From positions 1 through 37,833 of the IMG/VR virus record IMGVR_UViG_3300020430_000040: a stretch of DNA of 37,833 nt; one strand, written 5' to 3'. Origin of the DNA: a virus. The translations under genes and the position numbers were made by a program. Each line of letters begins with the position of its first letter. Positions within the stretch are counted from its first letter, which is position 1. The notes below the pieces were generated by a model, which was not told the origin of the DNA, did not search any database, and saw nothing but the letters and a program-made list of their open reading frames with translations. Positions 17,601-25,200 of the stretch are shown here, one piece after another.

Positions 17601-17681
17601 GGTGAGGATGGTGTAATTGGCATATCCACATCTGGCCTTGTTAATAGAACTGAATCACTGAAATTTAAAAACTATATTTAA
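5652..17681 (+). CDS. 7: Giant baseplate wedge protein in the gp7 position (4009 aa), with YHYH domain
   Basis: The gene lies between gp6 and gp8, where T4 has gene 7 (wedge initiator, 1032 aa), so I call it a gp7-position protein by synteny; sequence homology to T4 gp7 is not shown. Residues 1-235 form a compact N-terminal region (D-F-P-L-L-V-S-F-L-E-E-Y-Y; F-Y-K-A-K-G-T-D-D-S-F-K-I-L-F-R-A-I-Y-G-V-D-V). The rest is beta-rich and modular: at least a dozen G-x-G-Y...P repeats; at least seven H-G-x-x-x-G-D-x-V-x-Y modules (near residues 586, 836, 945, 1667, 1783, 1845, 2960); and three 'I-D-D-E ... R-G' modules. A YHYH-type domain covers about 1237-1355 (Y-D-G-C-P-I-Y-G-P-Y-G-Y). A Y-Y-Q-R-F-S-Y-S-L-K-S block near 2430 is typical of marine phage wedge proteins. 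No frame break is seen in 12 kb. CpG is extremely rare and Arg is almost always AGA/AGG. Confidence 0.85.
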   Translation: MAVDRVQIQDVLASQIPSYIRDDFPLLVSFLEEYYVSQEVQGGTLDLIENLDQYVKVDELAAIKTETKLGADLGIVGNTIKLSSDTNFTYKFPDYNGIIQIDDEIIKYGNKTATTFENCRRGFSGITEYTNTLIPDKQIFKTSLAAEHKKGAIVKNLSVLFLQEFFNKLKTQIAPGFESRTLATGLDQRNFVKASDSFYKAKGTDDSFKILFRAIYGVDVEILKPNNQLIRSSDADYKVSEDYVIEAYVGDPLKVKNLTIYQDSTGARGTCTKVEKIHVEGDFYQISIDTGYQRDINAKGTIVGKFEPNPKTKLLNAVGAGATFFDVDSTIDFPSSGRLSVKDSFGNENILSYSDKNLTQFLGVTTTTSNFDKAIDVRKFDYTYANIGVGTESQVRFRLLSALKGVEYIDKNFGLSKGDRISLKTLGVDDSKNDWFYNIKFKLGVAGITLINGSNNIYQIDCNEDHHLKTGYKLVLTNIDISTNFDCEVTSINSSKSINVELDNVIPTATLSQKFSIENQLLRGNSTKLSVGNFNANVQNVYLKEDKYLLASESIPNYDDEIRCDDRIISFTGAANFDIITLSSSGDHGFFNGDAIYYSGNTITTIIPSGDGGSDIVDITTSKFTNVDEGVYFVQRIDAFSIRLAKSKADLMNKNYITPAGSVTNNKFTYYPFYQKNLEGQKIFREIDEPTREAGTFTTKPGRTGVLINGVEIDNYKSSDVIFYGEIDSFEVTSGGNDYDIINPPVLEITDEFGSGASGTISVNGSLSELNIINTGFDYIDTPTVKISGGNPTRDAQAFVNTIKTDHVISFQAGIELNNLDGGVDIANDIIGFTTFHNLRTIEQVKYISKRNPVVGLTTDAVYFSKVVDGTKIQLFGSFDDADAGINTISLTGLGNGLQSIATIEKKKVVSSINVADPGSGYKNQERSITSAGISTASNIFTIKNHGYNTNDIICYEEKTTPIGGLSINTEYFVGKIDDDKFKLYEVGSGSLDRRYYIDNNIVLNITGEGDGCFNYKPIIVTIEGRVGVDTNFGQNINAIVQPVFRGQITSANVSESGVGYGSSEIFNFNRKPNIILKSGSDAQLTPVVENGSIKQVIVNRGGSGYNSPPHLSVTIGSFCKLTPIIENGVIKSVVVVAGGINYRSDSQIIVLPSGTEGSISANINQWTINKFEQKLNKLTDDDCIIAEGSLSNSLQLAHLYAPRNLRSALYGRKSNGEIQYQHPDLKLLNGQEIKSKYHSPIIGWAYDGCPIYGPYGYDRADGGNVRRMLSGYVASAKSNRPPLNLYPLGFFVEDYDFLGTGDLNRNNGRFCVTPDYPKGTFCYFTTINDASEGSGPFKNLKKPVFPYLIGDGFQHKPNTFNFQKISNHVDYNLVENNWRRITTPYKINTLFGGYDYIFNSNKEKEQVIEVTGVSQGSVDSVGIFTGGDNYKVNDRIEFKGDTFGKAARGAVDVLKGKLVNNVDIKTTLFSNIEFINVGRSDRFVGIMTIPHNIVDNTLLRIGGLSKYFDGFDGRYNVGVNSGSYVLLENIDTAVNTGIVTFFTVGGAFQYPFIRPNDIITIESERVKVLNSDPLNNRIRVLREQDGTTGAAHVGNLPLLQDSRQININVGTLKTTQLSRSNTEFYFEPSESVGIGTSTTEGIVGAGLTLFFKNPGAGITNIFAPEQTIYIPGHNLKINDILTYRPNGDTLRVWNGKAGSPHLEALDSFSELFVAPVSDDFIGLATNKVGVGSTADIYPYIEINDPTVGLLFFTDLGTGVFHGLKTNFDDVIFGQARRTQVNVATATTHGMFVNDKIKFNLNPKNEDIITVKYNNFNRRIVFNPQDFIASDVDVTSNSIGIATGTFKTGDRVIHQSITPSGGLVDEKMYYVYLDTETSIKLVDEKFELSKISPNFIDITSAGIGTLSKINPSVDAVTNLKFDLSDSSLAFVSNSIQYPAFKMEIFTDSLFVNQYLTTGEDQDFNVKTSGVVGVDGELTLDIKDIPFALYYKFSSQNESFITEEKKLVTDENVFSYNTIYKSLSILDGTYSLVGVGSTTFVFDLDNSSAIVSYDRTTADADYTTTSVNAQGPIEHINLIDNNYGYTKIPGVSSIKTALGQGAILYAESESIGEIRNQKFVSNNIGWNYPTDKTLKPTANLPEIVEINSLASFERIGISSSGVDYLVAPQLIVRDGVTDEIVDCVISYELGDPEVTITKNTRGMFPTSPRIIAINNSNGFEIGSINVTGKIVRLNLTNQFNSDDEYPFAIGGTVYVENVNIGVGTTGKGYNSSQYNNNLFGVVGVKTNAGGSGAYVEYTLKDFLSSTEIPGNVISLNSATVVPGNHLPIFETTLSSNDFLNDEIVTWDGKTGIVDNYDKDTGILKVKSQFDMPIGTIIEGNSSKTKGQVVRRWDFRGDIAIGAGTTINYGWQKETGMLNDSLQRLPDNDYYQRFSYSLKSPIPLSTWDNTVGALNHTAGFKKFSDLQVESTPNTKLTPIVDDTELSLLVNCIGEGSIHCWNDIDKARENIFSVNGKSASDTVFFDNIILTDYFESQGNRVLKVDDLSGEFNSNERSESFANISTFDPTVKFVKSLFLIQDTTFTDERGFQVSTAIVDDNISYMTTYAKLHTVSDLGFFEILAASDEFDFEFHPVKFTNNNYFVSSFAFAIDPSLVGAAGSSFGDVIEFETQEVNVAAGTTTNIVSVGTSYRSMKVLNLLITPGDEHHFAELNIVHNDTDCSIVEYNNIDETSSSNYLGGIGTYSAEISGVNVVLKFHPNSGIAVTSYSQVVSAVRGTSTTGFTSMSTARVGSGYVSIPSSGAPTEHVLSSYDTASIDEKYSASYQVITVEDTVNNHHEIFEFGVLNTLDIPGQQYVEFANVATNSGLGTVGVTATGNLINVVYTPNPNITVEVKNFFVDLREISPTTTLSQIDYNDGIFKTQTGNYFGTKIDVRTSFNLLHKGDPIFARQFDGVTGINTLDGVVISPNHFFQTGEAVKYDVLGVSQRIPIKPTDFGGSVGIVNQLPTDLFAIKINDQAIGFATSPTAALAINPTQIEFDDVGVGNSHFITATKQNTKMLVSIDNNIQAPLSRTDITATLTDAIVFDTTFKTSGITTISANDIIKIDDEFMRVTSSVGTGITIFVERPILGSSIAPHSPGATIQKFVGNYNIIGNVINFVSAPSGNVPLSTSTSAPDERDYTDISTRSTFSGRVFTKRGISGGEDETYSSNFVFDDVSNQFTGVTSEFVLKNNGADVTGITSNTILLVNNIFQSQQGVQALEEGEYENFESVGVTTAQFTGSNIGTATGYDQNLGNLPVGGLIVSVGSSGGLGYQPLIGAGATAVVSVTGSIQSISIGNSGSGYRVGLVTNYLVGVQTYDGVVPIDTFIGEAVIVDGHVDSVNITNPGSDFLISNPPVVIIDEPLSYSGIPLEYSSSSPTGVGESATIDIKVGQGSSVIEFEINDFGFGFNKNEILTIPTGGTHGIPLDSTISFTEFQITIQDVYSDSFNAFSPGEFQILDRIDDGFDGIKRVFPLRLQGEPVSIVAASDSNIEVDQTLLVFINDVLQVPSESYTFEGGSQIIFNEAPKGPGSGVPEGDSSRIMFYKGAGQTDVVFRDVLETIKIGDSVQLSADVENGQTLSLNQNERVVTGITTVDAAKTNFYDGPGLAFDTTIERPVKWCKQTIDRKINGQFVSKDRVKYEPNIFPTSFITSSVGIGSTVVYVDSVRPLFDGNNETNDRAFQNKITITSQNIVEGATATATVSTAGTISALTITNAGQGYATAPEVSIAGTTTRAVGAATTTDGVVTALTVTDGGAGYTDAPLVLIEEPKLSQEIINVNSFTGDSGVVVGLGSTGTDADPQMFFDVYIPMNSIMRDASIVGTAITISTLNPGDYVVIQNTHVSIGITFAARDLDDTSTVSVATTFLDAVYQVATATTERVEVVHETGDVFPSGVGIMTEVRRIKCKVDTYGPGIAHTTSFDEGSSSWGKILFANRTNPQSFDFYGEDGVIGISTSGLVNRTESLKFKNYI

Positions 17682-17685
17682 TTCC

Positions 17686-17694
17686 CTATAAATA
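17686..17694 (+). promoter_or_regulatory. T4-type late promoter CTATAAATA
   Basis: An exact second copy of the 3115-3123 element lies in the 33-base gap after the giant gene, 20 bases before ATG 17715 of gp8. It should start a second late transcript covering gp8 to gp14. Confidence 0.85.
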
Positions 17695-17714
17695 AACAAA
17701 AAAGTCCTAATAAA

Positions 17715-19271
17715 ATGGCTGCGATTATAACTGATCAGCTTCGTATTTTGAATGCTAAAAACTTTGTGGACGGAGTTCAATCGTCCTCAAATTCTTATTA
17801 TACATTCATTGGTCTACCAAATGCAAGTGATTATTCTACTACTTGGGAAATTTCTCCACCATCCCCAAAAGATAGCATAGATCAAAGCAATGACTATTGG
17901 GACACAATGATTGCTCTGAAAAAAGTAAATTCTGGTGATGTGGCACAGGTTGTTAATAAGAGCAATTGGTCATCTGGCAACATTTATGATATGTGGAGAA
18001 ATAATATAACAAGGGCAAACCCCTCACAACCATCTGGTGCATTTAGCATATATTCAGCAAATTACTATGTTATGAATAGTGATTTTAGAGTTTATATTTG
18101 TCTTTATAACAATGCCCTTCCAGAAAATAATTTCAAAGGAAGTCCCTCATTAGATGAACCAACATTTACTGATTTAGAACCCAGAGCAGCAGGATCTAGT
18201 GGTGATGGTTATATTTGGAAATATCTTTATACTATTAAACCAAGTGAAGCTATAAAATTTGATTCAACTAATTACATTCCAGTCCCAAATAATTGGGGTA
18301 ACACAACTGAAACAAGCACTATAAAAGCTAATGCTGCTACCAGTGGACAACTCAAAGTTGCCACTATCAGAAATAGAGGTGCTGGATTAGGCAATGCCAA
18401 TACCTACACTAATGTTTCAATACAAGGTGATGGAATTGGTGGTAAAGCAACTGTTGTCATTAATTCTGATAGTAAAGTTCAATCAGTGGTGGTTACTCAG
18501 GGTGGTTCAGGTTATACTTTTGGAACAATTGATCTCTCAGAGAAAGGTTTGACTGGAACAACAGCACCAGTTTTCAATGTAATTATTCCACCACCAGGTG
18601 GTCATGGACATGATATTTACACTGAGTTGGGAGCATTTAATGTTCTTGCCTATTCAAGATATGATAATGATATTGATAATCCAGATTTTATCACTGGTAA
18701 TCAGTTTGCTAGGGTTGGACTTGTGGAGAATCCACAGCAGTTTGGTTCATCAAGTCTTCTAACATCTGATAAAGCAGCAGCAACCTATGCTCTCAGGTTG
18801 ACAGGAACAGGTTATAGTTCTGTTGTGTTTAGTCCTGATTCTGAATTTCGCCAGACAGTTGGTCTTGGATCAACTGCCGTTGGTAGGGTTATTTCATATG
18901 ATCAAAACACAGGTGTATTGAAATATTGGCAGGATAGGACCAGAGTGGGTTTCAATTCTGATGGAACACAAAATGCAAGTCCAGAGTATGGTTTTACCAA
19001 TATACTATTTGATGGAGATGCTAAAAATAATCCAGGAGGAAGCACAGATATTATTGGTGGAACTACCACTTTACAGATCAGCACTTCATTCACAGGTATA
19101 ACCACTGTAATAAATAGTAGGACATATAATCTGGGTCAGGAATTTACAATGGGAGTTGCGAATCCTGAGTCCAAAAAATATTCTGGTAATATCATATATG
19201 TTGATAATAGACCACCAGTAACAAGGTCTACAACCCAGAAAGAAGACGTCAAAATCATTTTGCAATTCTAA
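17715..19271 (+). CDS. 8: Baseplate wedge subunit gp8
   Basis: The protein is 518 aa against 334 for T4 gp8. Support comes from the N-terminal half (Y-Y-T-F-I-G-L-P near residue 29; Y-I-C-L-Y-N-N near 132; G-S-S-G-D-G-Y-I-W-K-Y-L-Y-T-I-K-P near 160-176, compare the G-D-G-Y-V-W-E-Y-L-F-E-I-P of T4) and a C-terminal signature Y-V-D-N-R-P-P-V-T-R-S ... K-I-I-L-Q-F that parallels Y-M-E-N-R-P-P-I ... N-I-L-F-T-F in T4 gp8. gp8 forms dimers in the outer wedge between gp7 and gp10. The extra length falls mainly in the middle: residues about 213-280 contain one or two of the G-S-G-Y beta modules shared with the giant protein and gp14. The start context CTAATAAAATG has no Shine-Dalgarno sequence. Confidence 0.93.
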   Translation: MAAIITDQLRILNAKNFVDGVQSSSNSYYTFIGLPNASDYSTTWEISPPSPKDSIDQSNDYWDTMIALKKVNSGDVAQVVNKSNWSSGNIYDMWRNNITRANPSQPSGAFSIYSANYYVMNSDFRVYICLYNNALPENNFKGSPSLDEPTFTDLEPRAAGSSGDGYIWKYLYTIKPSEAIKFDSTNYIPVPNNWGNTTETSTIKANAATSGQLKVATIRNRGAGLGNANTYTNVSIQGDGIGGKATVVINSDSKVQSVVVTQGGSGYTFGTIDLSEKGLTGTTAPVFNVIIPPPGGHGHDIYTELGAFNVLAYSRYDNDIDNPDFITGNQFARVGLVENPQQFGSSSLLTSDKAAATYALRLTGTGYSSVVFSPDSEFRQTVGLGSTAVGRVISYDQNTGVLKYWQDRTRVGFNSDGTQNASPEYGFTNILFDGDAKNNPGGSTDIIGGTTTLQISTSFTGITTVINSRTYNLGQEFTMGVANPESKKYSGNIIYVDNRPPVTRSTTQKEDVKIILQF

Positions 19272-19277
19272 GAAATC

Positions 19278-22200
19278 ATGCCACAGGAAACTAATCTCAA
19301 TGTTGCTCCTTATTTTGATGATTTTGACGCAACTAAAAATTACAATAAGGTACTCTTTAAACCTGCCTTTCCAATACAGGCAAGAGAGTTAAACAATATT
19401 CAATCTATCCTACAAGGACAGATTGAGGCAATGGGGGACAACCTTTTTAAAGAGGGAAGTGTTGTTATTCCTGGAAATTCATCATATAAATCAAAGTTCC
19501 AAAGTATTCAGATTCAATCTGAGTTTTTGGGTGTTCCTGTAAATCTTTATCTTAGTGATCTTATTGGTAAAAAGATTACAGGGAGAACATCTGGTGTTTC
19601 AGCAAGAGTAGTAACATTTATTACTAATCAAGAATCTGTATTGAATAATTATACCATTTATCTGAACTATGAAGATTCTAGTGATGATGGAAATTCATCT
19701 GAAACTTTCTTTGATGATGAGATTCTTACATCAGAGACTGCATTAGCATTTGGAAATTCATTTATTGCTGCTGGTGAGGGTTTTGCAAATACCATTACAT
19801 CAGGTGCTTCCTCTACTGGAACTGCATTTATTCAAAGTCCAGGTATTTTCTATCTAAGAGGAAATTTTGTCACTGTTGATAGTCAAATTCTAATTCTTGA
19901 TCAATATTTGACTAATTCCAGTTATAGAATTGGTTTCCAAATTGAGGAAAAAATTGTTACAGCAGATGATGATAAGTCACTATATGATAACGCTAGTGGT
20001 TTCAATAATTTTACAGCACCAGGTGCTGATAGACTCAAAATAACTGCTACATTAGCAAAGAAACCAGTTGGTGACTTTGATACCCAGGGATTTGTTCAAA
20101 TTGCTGAGGTCTTCAATGGCAAATTAAAGAATGCTATCAATAATCAGACTAAGTACAATGCCCTTGGTAATGAATTAGCAAGAAGGACATTTGAAGAGTC
20201 TGGTCACTATTATATTTCTGAGTTGCAGACAAAACTCAAAGAGAGTTTGAACAACTTGGAAGGTAACAGGGGTGTTTATACGTCTGGTCAGACAACACAA
20301 AGTGGTAATGTCCCCTCTGATGATTTGATGATTGTTCAAGTATCTCCTGGTAGGGCATATGTAAGGGGTTATGAAGCTGAAATTAAATCACCCCAATTTA
20401 TTGATATTCCAAAACCAAGATCAACAAGATCAGTTGGTAATACTGGTGTAAGTTTTGATTTTGCACCCACATTAGCAGTCAACAATGTTACTGGTAGCGC
20501 TCCTGTTGGATTTAACACCACTAATACACTTTCTTTAAGGGATCAAAGGGTTGGTGAGGATGGATTCACTGCTGATGGAGAAGAAATTGGTAAAGCAAGG
20601 ATTTATGATTTTGCCCTAGAGCAGGGTGCTTATGATGTTGCTAATTCAGCATTAAACACCTGGGATCTTTCCTTATTTGATATTGAATTACAAGAAGAAA
20701 TAAGCCTGAACATTGATGCCACACTTGAAAAATCAACATTAGTTGAGGGTCAGGAGAGTGGTGCAACAGGTTTTACTAAGTTTACCACCACTGGTGCAGG
20801 TCACACTCTTATGAGTGTGCAAGGTGAATTTAGAAGGGGTGAGAAACTTTCTTTCAGTGGTCAACCTACAATTAGTAGAATACTTATTGATCATAGAAAA
20901 TATTCTCTTGCTGATGTAAAATCAGTGTTTGCTAATGTTGGTGTCTCAAAAACATTCTCTGCAGATGTTAAACAGCAGAGATCTTTTACTTTTGATAATG
21001 CAAAAATAACTGCTGATAGTGCTGGTGTTTCAACAGTTACCTCAGCAGCATTATCAGGCAATACATTTATAGGTGTTGTCACAACTGGTAATCTTATCAC
21101 ATATGAGAGACCTGGTAAACTTGATCCATCAATGGCAAGGATTGTATCTGTTGGTGCCACTAGTTTTGCCATCTCTGGTGTTACAACTGTCACTGGTATA
21201 GTTGATGGTCAACTACCAACAGCAAACTTTGATGCAAATGATCTAAGGGTTGTAACCACAAAACTTCAAACCACTTCAAATAGTGGAAACATTGCTGGAA
21301 ATGATACCCTCTATAGCGTCCTTCCACATAATAATATAAGAACTGTGGATACACTTGATTCAGTGTCCAGTTTTAGAATTAGAAAGGAAGTAACAATCAG
21401 CACTGATGGTGATATTGGATCTATTTCTGTAGATGATATATTGACTCAGACCTGGGCATCATTTGATCCAGAAAGATACTCACTCCAGAGTGATGATGGT
21501 GTGACACAGAACCTCACTGCTGATAAGTTTACATTCAACTCTGATAGAACAACAGTCAATATTCAAGGTTTGAGTCATAGTAATGATGGTAAGGCAATTC
21601 TGATTGGTGAAGTTATTCAGAATAAAATCACCTCTAAAATTAAGAGAAAGAATATTGTAAAGAGCATAATTGTTGACAAATCAATTGATCCAGCATCTGG
21701 TACTGATGCTGTTGGTTTAGCAGGTACAACATTAAATGATGGTCTTACATATGGAGCATTCCCATTTGGAACAAGGGTTCAGGATGAAGTTATCTCACTG
21801 AATGTTCCTGATGTTTATAGGGTTCACGCAGTATATGAATCAGTTGATGTAAATCAACCACTACCCCCAATGATGACCTGTAGTAATATGACAGGTCCAA
21901 ATGCCAACACAAATGATGTTGTGATTGGTGAAACTATTACTGGTAATCTATCACAAGCAAAAGCAATTATTCTTGAAAAACCAGGGACAACTCAGATTAA
22001 ATTTGCTTACCTTAATAATAAAGATTTTAGGGATAATGAAATCATTATCTTTGCCAAATCAGGAGTGCAGGCAAATGTATCTAATTTGACAGCTGGTTCT
22101 CCTAATATTACAAAGAATTATAGTTTTGATAATGGTCAAAGAAAGACAATATATGACCTATCAAGAATTGTTAGAAATAGTGGTGTAGCAACACCATCTA

Positions 22201-25200
22201 AGAAACTTCTTGTTTATTATGGAAATCTTGATTATGATCCAAATGATACTGGAGATTTTACAACAGCAGCCTCTTACATTAATTGTGACTATGGTAATGA
22301 TGTTCAATCTGTTAATGGATTTAGGAACACTGATCTTATTGATGTAAGACCAAGGGTAAGTGATTATTCAGTAAGTGAAGGTATTGCATCTCCATTTGAA
22401 TTTGATGGTAGAACTTTTGATAATGGAAATCATAGTTGCAAACACATCATTTCAAGTGATCAGAATACCATCCTCAAGTATGATTATTTTCTAGGAAGAG
22501 CAGACAGGGTTTATTTGACCAGGGATGGTGATATTCAGGTTAATCTTGGTGCTCCTGCTGATATTCCAGAATTGCCTGATGTTCTCCCAGGTTCTTTAAA
22601 TATTGCTAATATTTTTAGTCCACCATATCTGTTCTCTGTAAAAGACTCAAAGGTTAAGTTTATTCAACATAAGAGATATCAGATGACTGATATCGCAAAA
22701 CTTGATGCCAGAATCAAGAACCTTGAATATTATACATCGTTAAATTTACTTGAGCAGAATACTCTGAATACTTTTGTTTCTGATGTTAATGGTCTTAATA
22801 GATTTAAGTCTGGTATTTTTATTGACAACTTCTCATCATTCACACCTCAGGATGTTTCTATTGGTATTAGAAATAGTATTGATCCAAAGAACAAGGTTCT
22901 TAGACCTGCTCACTATTCAACAGCAGTCAATCTTCAAGTTGGTAATAGTAGCATTCCTGGCATAGGGGTTGATACAGATCCTAACACAGATTCTAGGTTT
23001 GCTGCCCTTTCAGGACAGGGTGTAAGGAGAACTGGTGATGTTATCAGTTTGGATTATGCTGAGGTTGCTGAAATTACTCAACCTTATGGAACTAGAGTTG
23101 AGAATGTAACTCCCTTCCTAATTGATTTTTATGAGGGTTCTATAAAACTTAATCCAACCACTGATGTTTGGGTAAGCACCAGGGAACCAGAAGTTAATGA
23201 GGGAGTTGGTGATGTGATAATAGAGGGTAATTTTGAAAGTATTGCTCAGGCTTTGGACATAGAAACTTTTGATGAGGGTGATGGACTAAGAGTTGGTGTA
23301 TCACCTGTTCTTTGGGACTCCTGGGAAACTACTGGAATCAATTTGGATCTAACTGGATCCACTCAGAATGAAACATTTGCTGCTGCAGCAGCTAGAACTG
23401 GTAGATCCACTGCTGATTTAGGTCTTAGTGGAAGAGATGCTAACCTCTCAACTTTAAATTCAACAACCATTGAAGGTTCAGTTACTATTGAGCAGAATAG
23501 GACTGGCACTATGCAAGTCATTAATGAGGTATTAACTGAGGCTGCCTCATTAGGATCCAGGGTTATTAGCAGAGCAATTGCTAATAAGATGAGGGAGAGA
23601 AATATTGAATTTACTGCCACAAGAATGAAACCAAATACCACAGTATTTGCTTTCTTTGATAATAGTCCTGTTACTTTGAGATGCACCCCTAAACTGGTTC
23701 AAATCACAATGAACACTGGTACTTTCACTGTTGGTGAGACTATCCAAGGCACACCAGTTGGTCAATCAGATGTAACATTTACAGCAAGGGTTGCTCAGGC
23801 AAATCATAAGTATGGTGCTTATAACAATCCCACTGATTTTTATGATAGTAATCCATATCTCAGAAGCACAAATGTTGCCTCCACATATGGAACTGAATCC
23901 TCCATATTAAATATTGACACTGCAAGTCTTGCCTCAGAAGAAAATCCTGAGTTTTCTGGAAATGTTGAGACTGGTATGGTCCTCAGGGGTCAATCTAGTG
24001 GTGCTGAGGCAATTGTACAGGGCATCAATTTGCAAACTGATAGGGTTGGTACTCTGATTGGTTCCTTTAATGTTCCTGGACCTGAAGAAGAAGATTTTGC
24101 TGAGTTTAATACTGGAAGAAATGTATTTAAACTAACAAGCAGTAGTATCAATAACTTGATTGAGGGTACAACCACCACCTCTGCTGAAGAAGTCTTCTAC
24201 TCACAGGGTGATATTGATACAACTGAAGAGGTCACCCTCTCACTTAGAAATGCTAGGGTACTCACAAATGATACGTTTTCTGAGCAGCAACAATTAGAAT
24301 CTGATGTCAACTTTGATATTATCAATAGTAGAACATTAAGACCAACTCCTCCCCCTCCTCCACCACCAAGAAGGGTGAGGAGATTTGACCCACTGGCACA
24401 AACTTTCAAGATTGACTCCAAGAAAGGAATCTATGTTACTAAGGTTGATCTATTCTTCCAGTCTAAAGATGATCAACTTCCAGTCACAATTGATATTAGA
24501 GAGACCACCCTTGGTACACCAAATCAAAAGATCTTGGCCTTCTCTGAGGTGACACTGGATCCTGATGATATAAATGTATCTACAGATGGAACTGCTGTTA
24601 CAACATTCAGATTTGAATCACCTGTATTTCTTGCTGCAGGTCGTGACTATGCTTTGGTTGTTCGTGCAGATACTACCACTTATAACCTATGGATCTCCAG
24701 GCTTGGTGAAGCAGATGTAACAACCCTTTCTACTGAGCAAGGCAGAGTTCTGGTTACTGAGCAACCACTTTTGGGTTCATTGTTCAAGTCACAGAATTCA
24801 ACTGTATGGACTCCAAGTCAGTATGAAGATATGAAGTTTGTTCTTTACAGGGCAGACTTTGTTGGATCTGGTAATGTTCAGTTCTATAATCCCAATCTTG
24901 ATAAGAAGAATGAGAGAATTCGTTCTGGTGGTGTTCAGGCACTCTCAAGAACTGCAAGTGTTGGTATTGGTACAACTGTCAATCAGATAAATGTAACCTA
25001 TCCATTGGTGCCTGGTAATAGGGTTACTCAACAAAATACTAGTGCCACTGGAATTCTTGAGCAATTTACAGGTATTGCCACTGGTGATCTTACAATCACT
25101 AATCCTGGTATTGGATTTACACCGCAATCTGGTGAACTAACATTTACTGGTGTTGCTCTAACTGCCTTGACAGGACGAGGGACAGATGTGACTGCGGATC

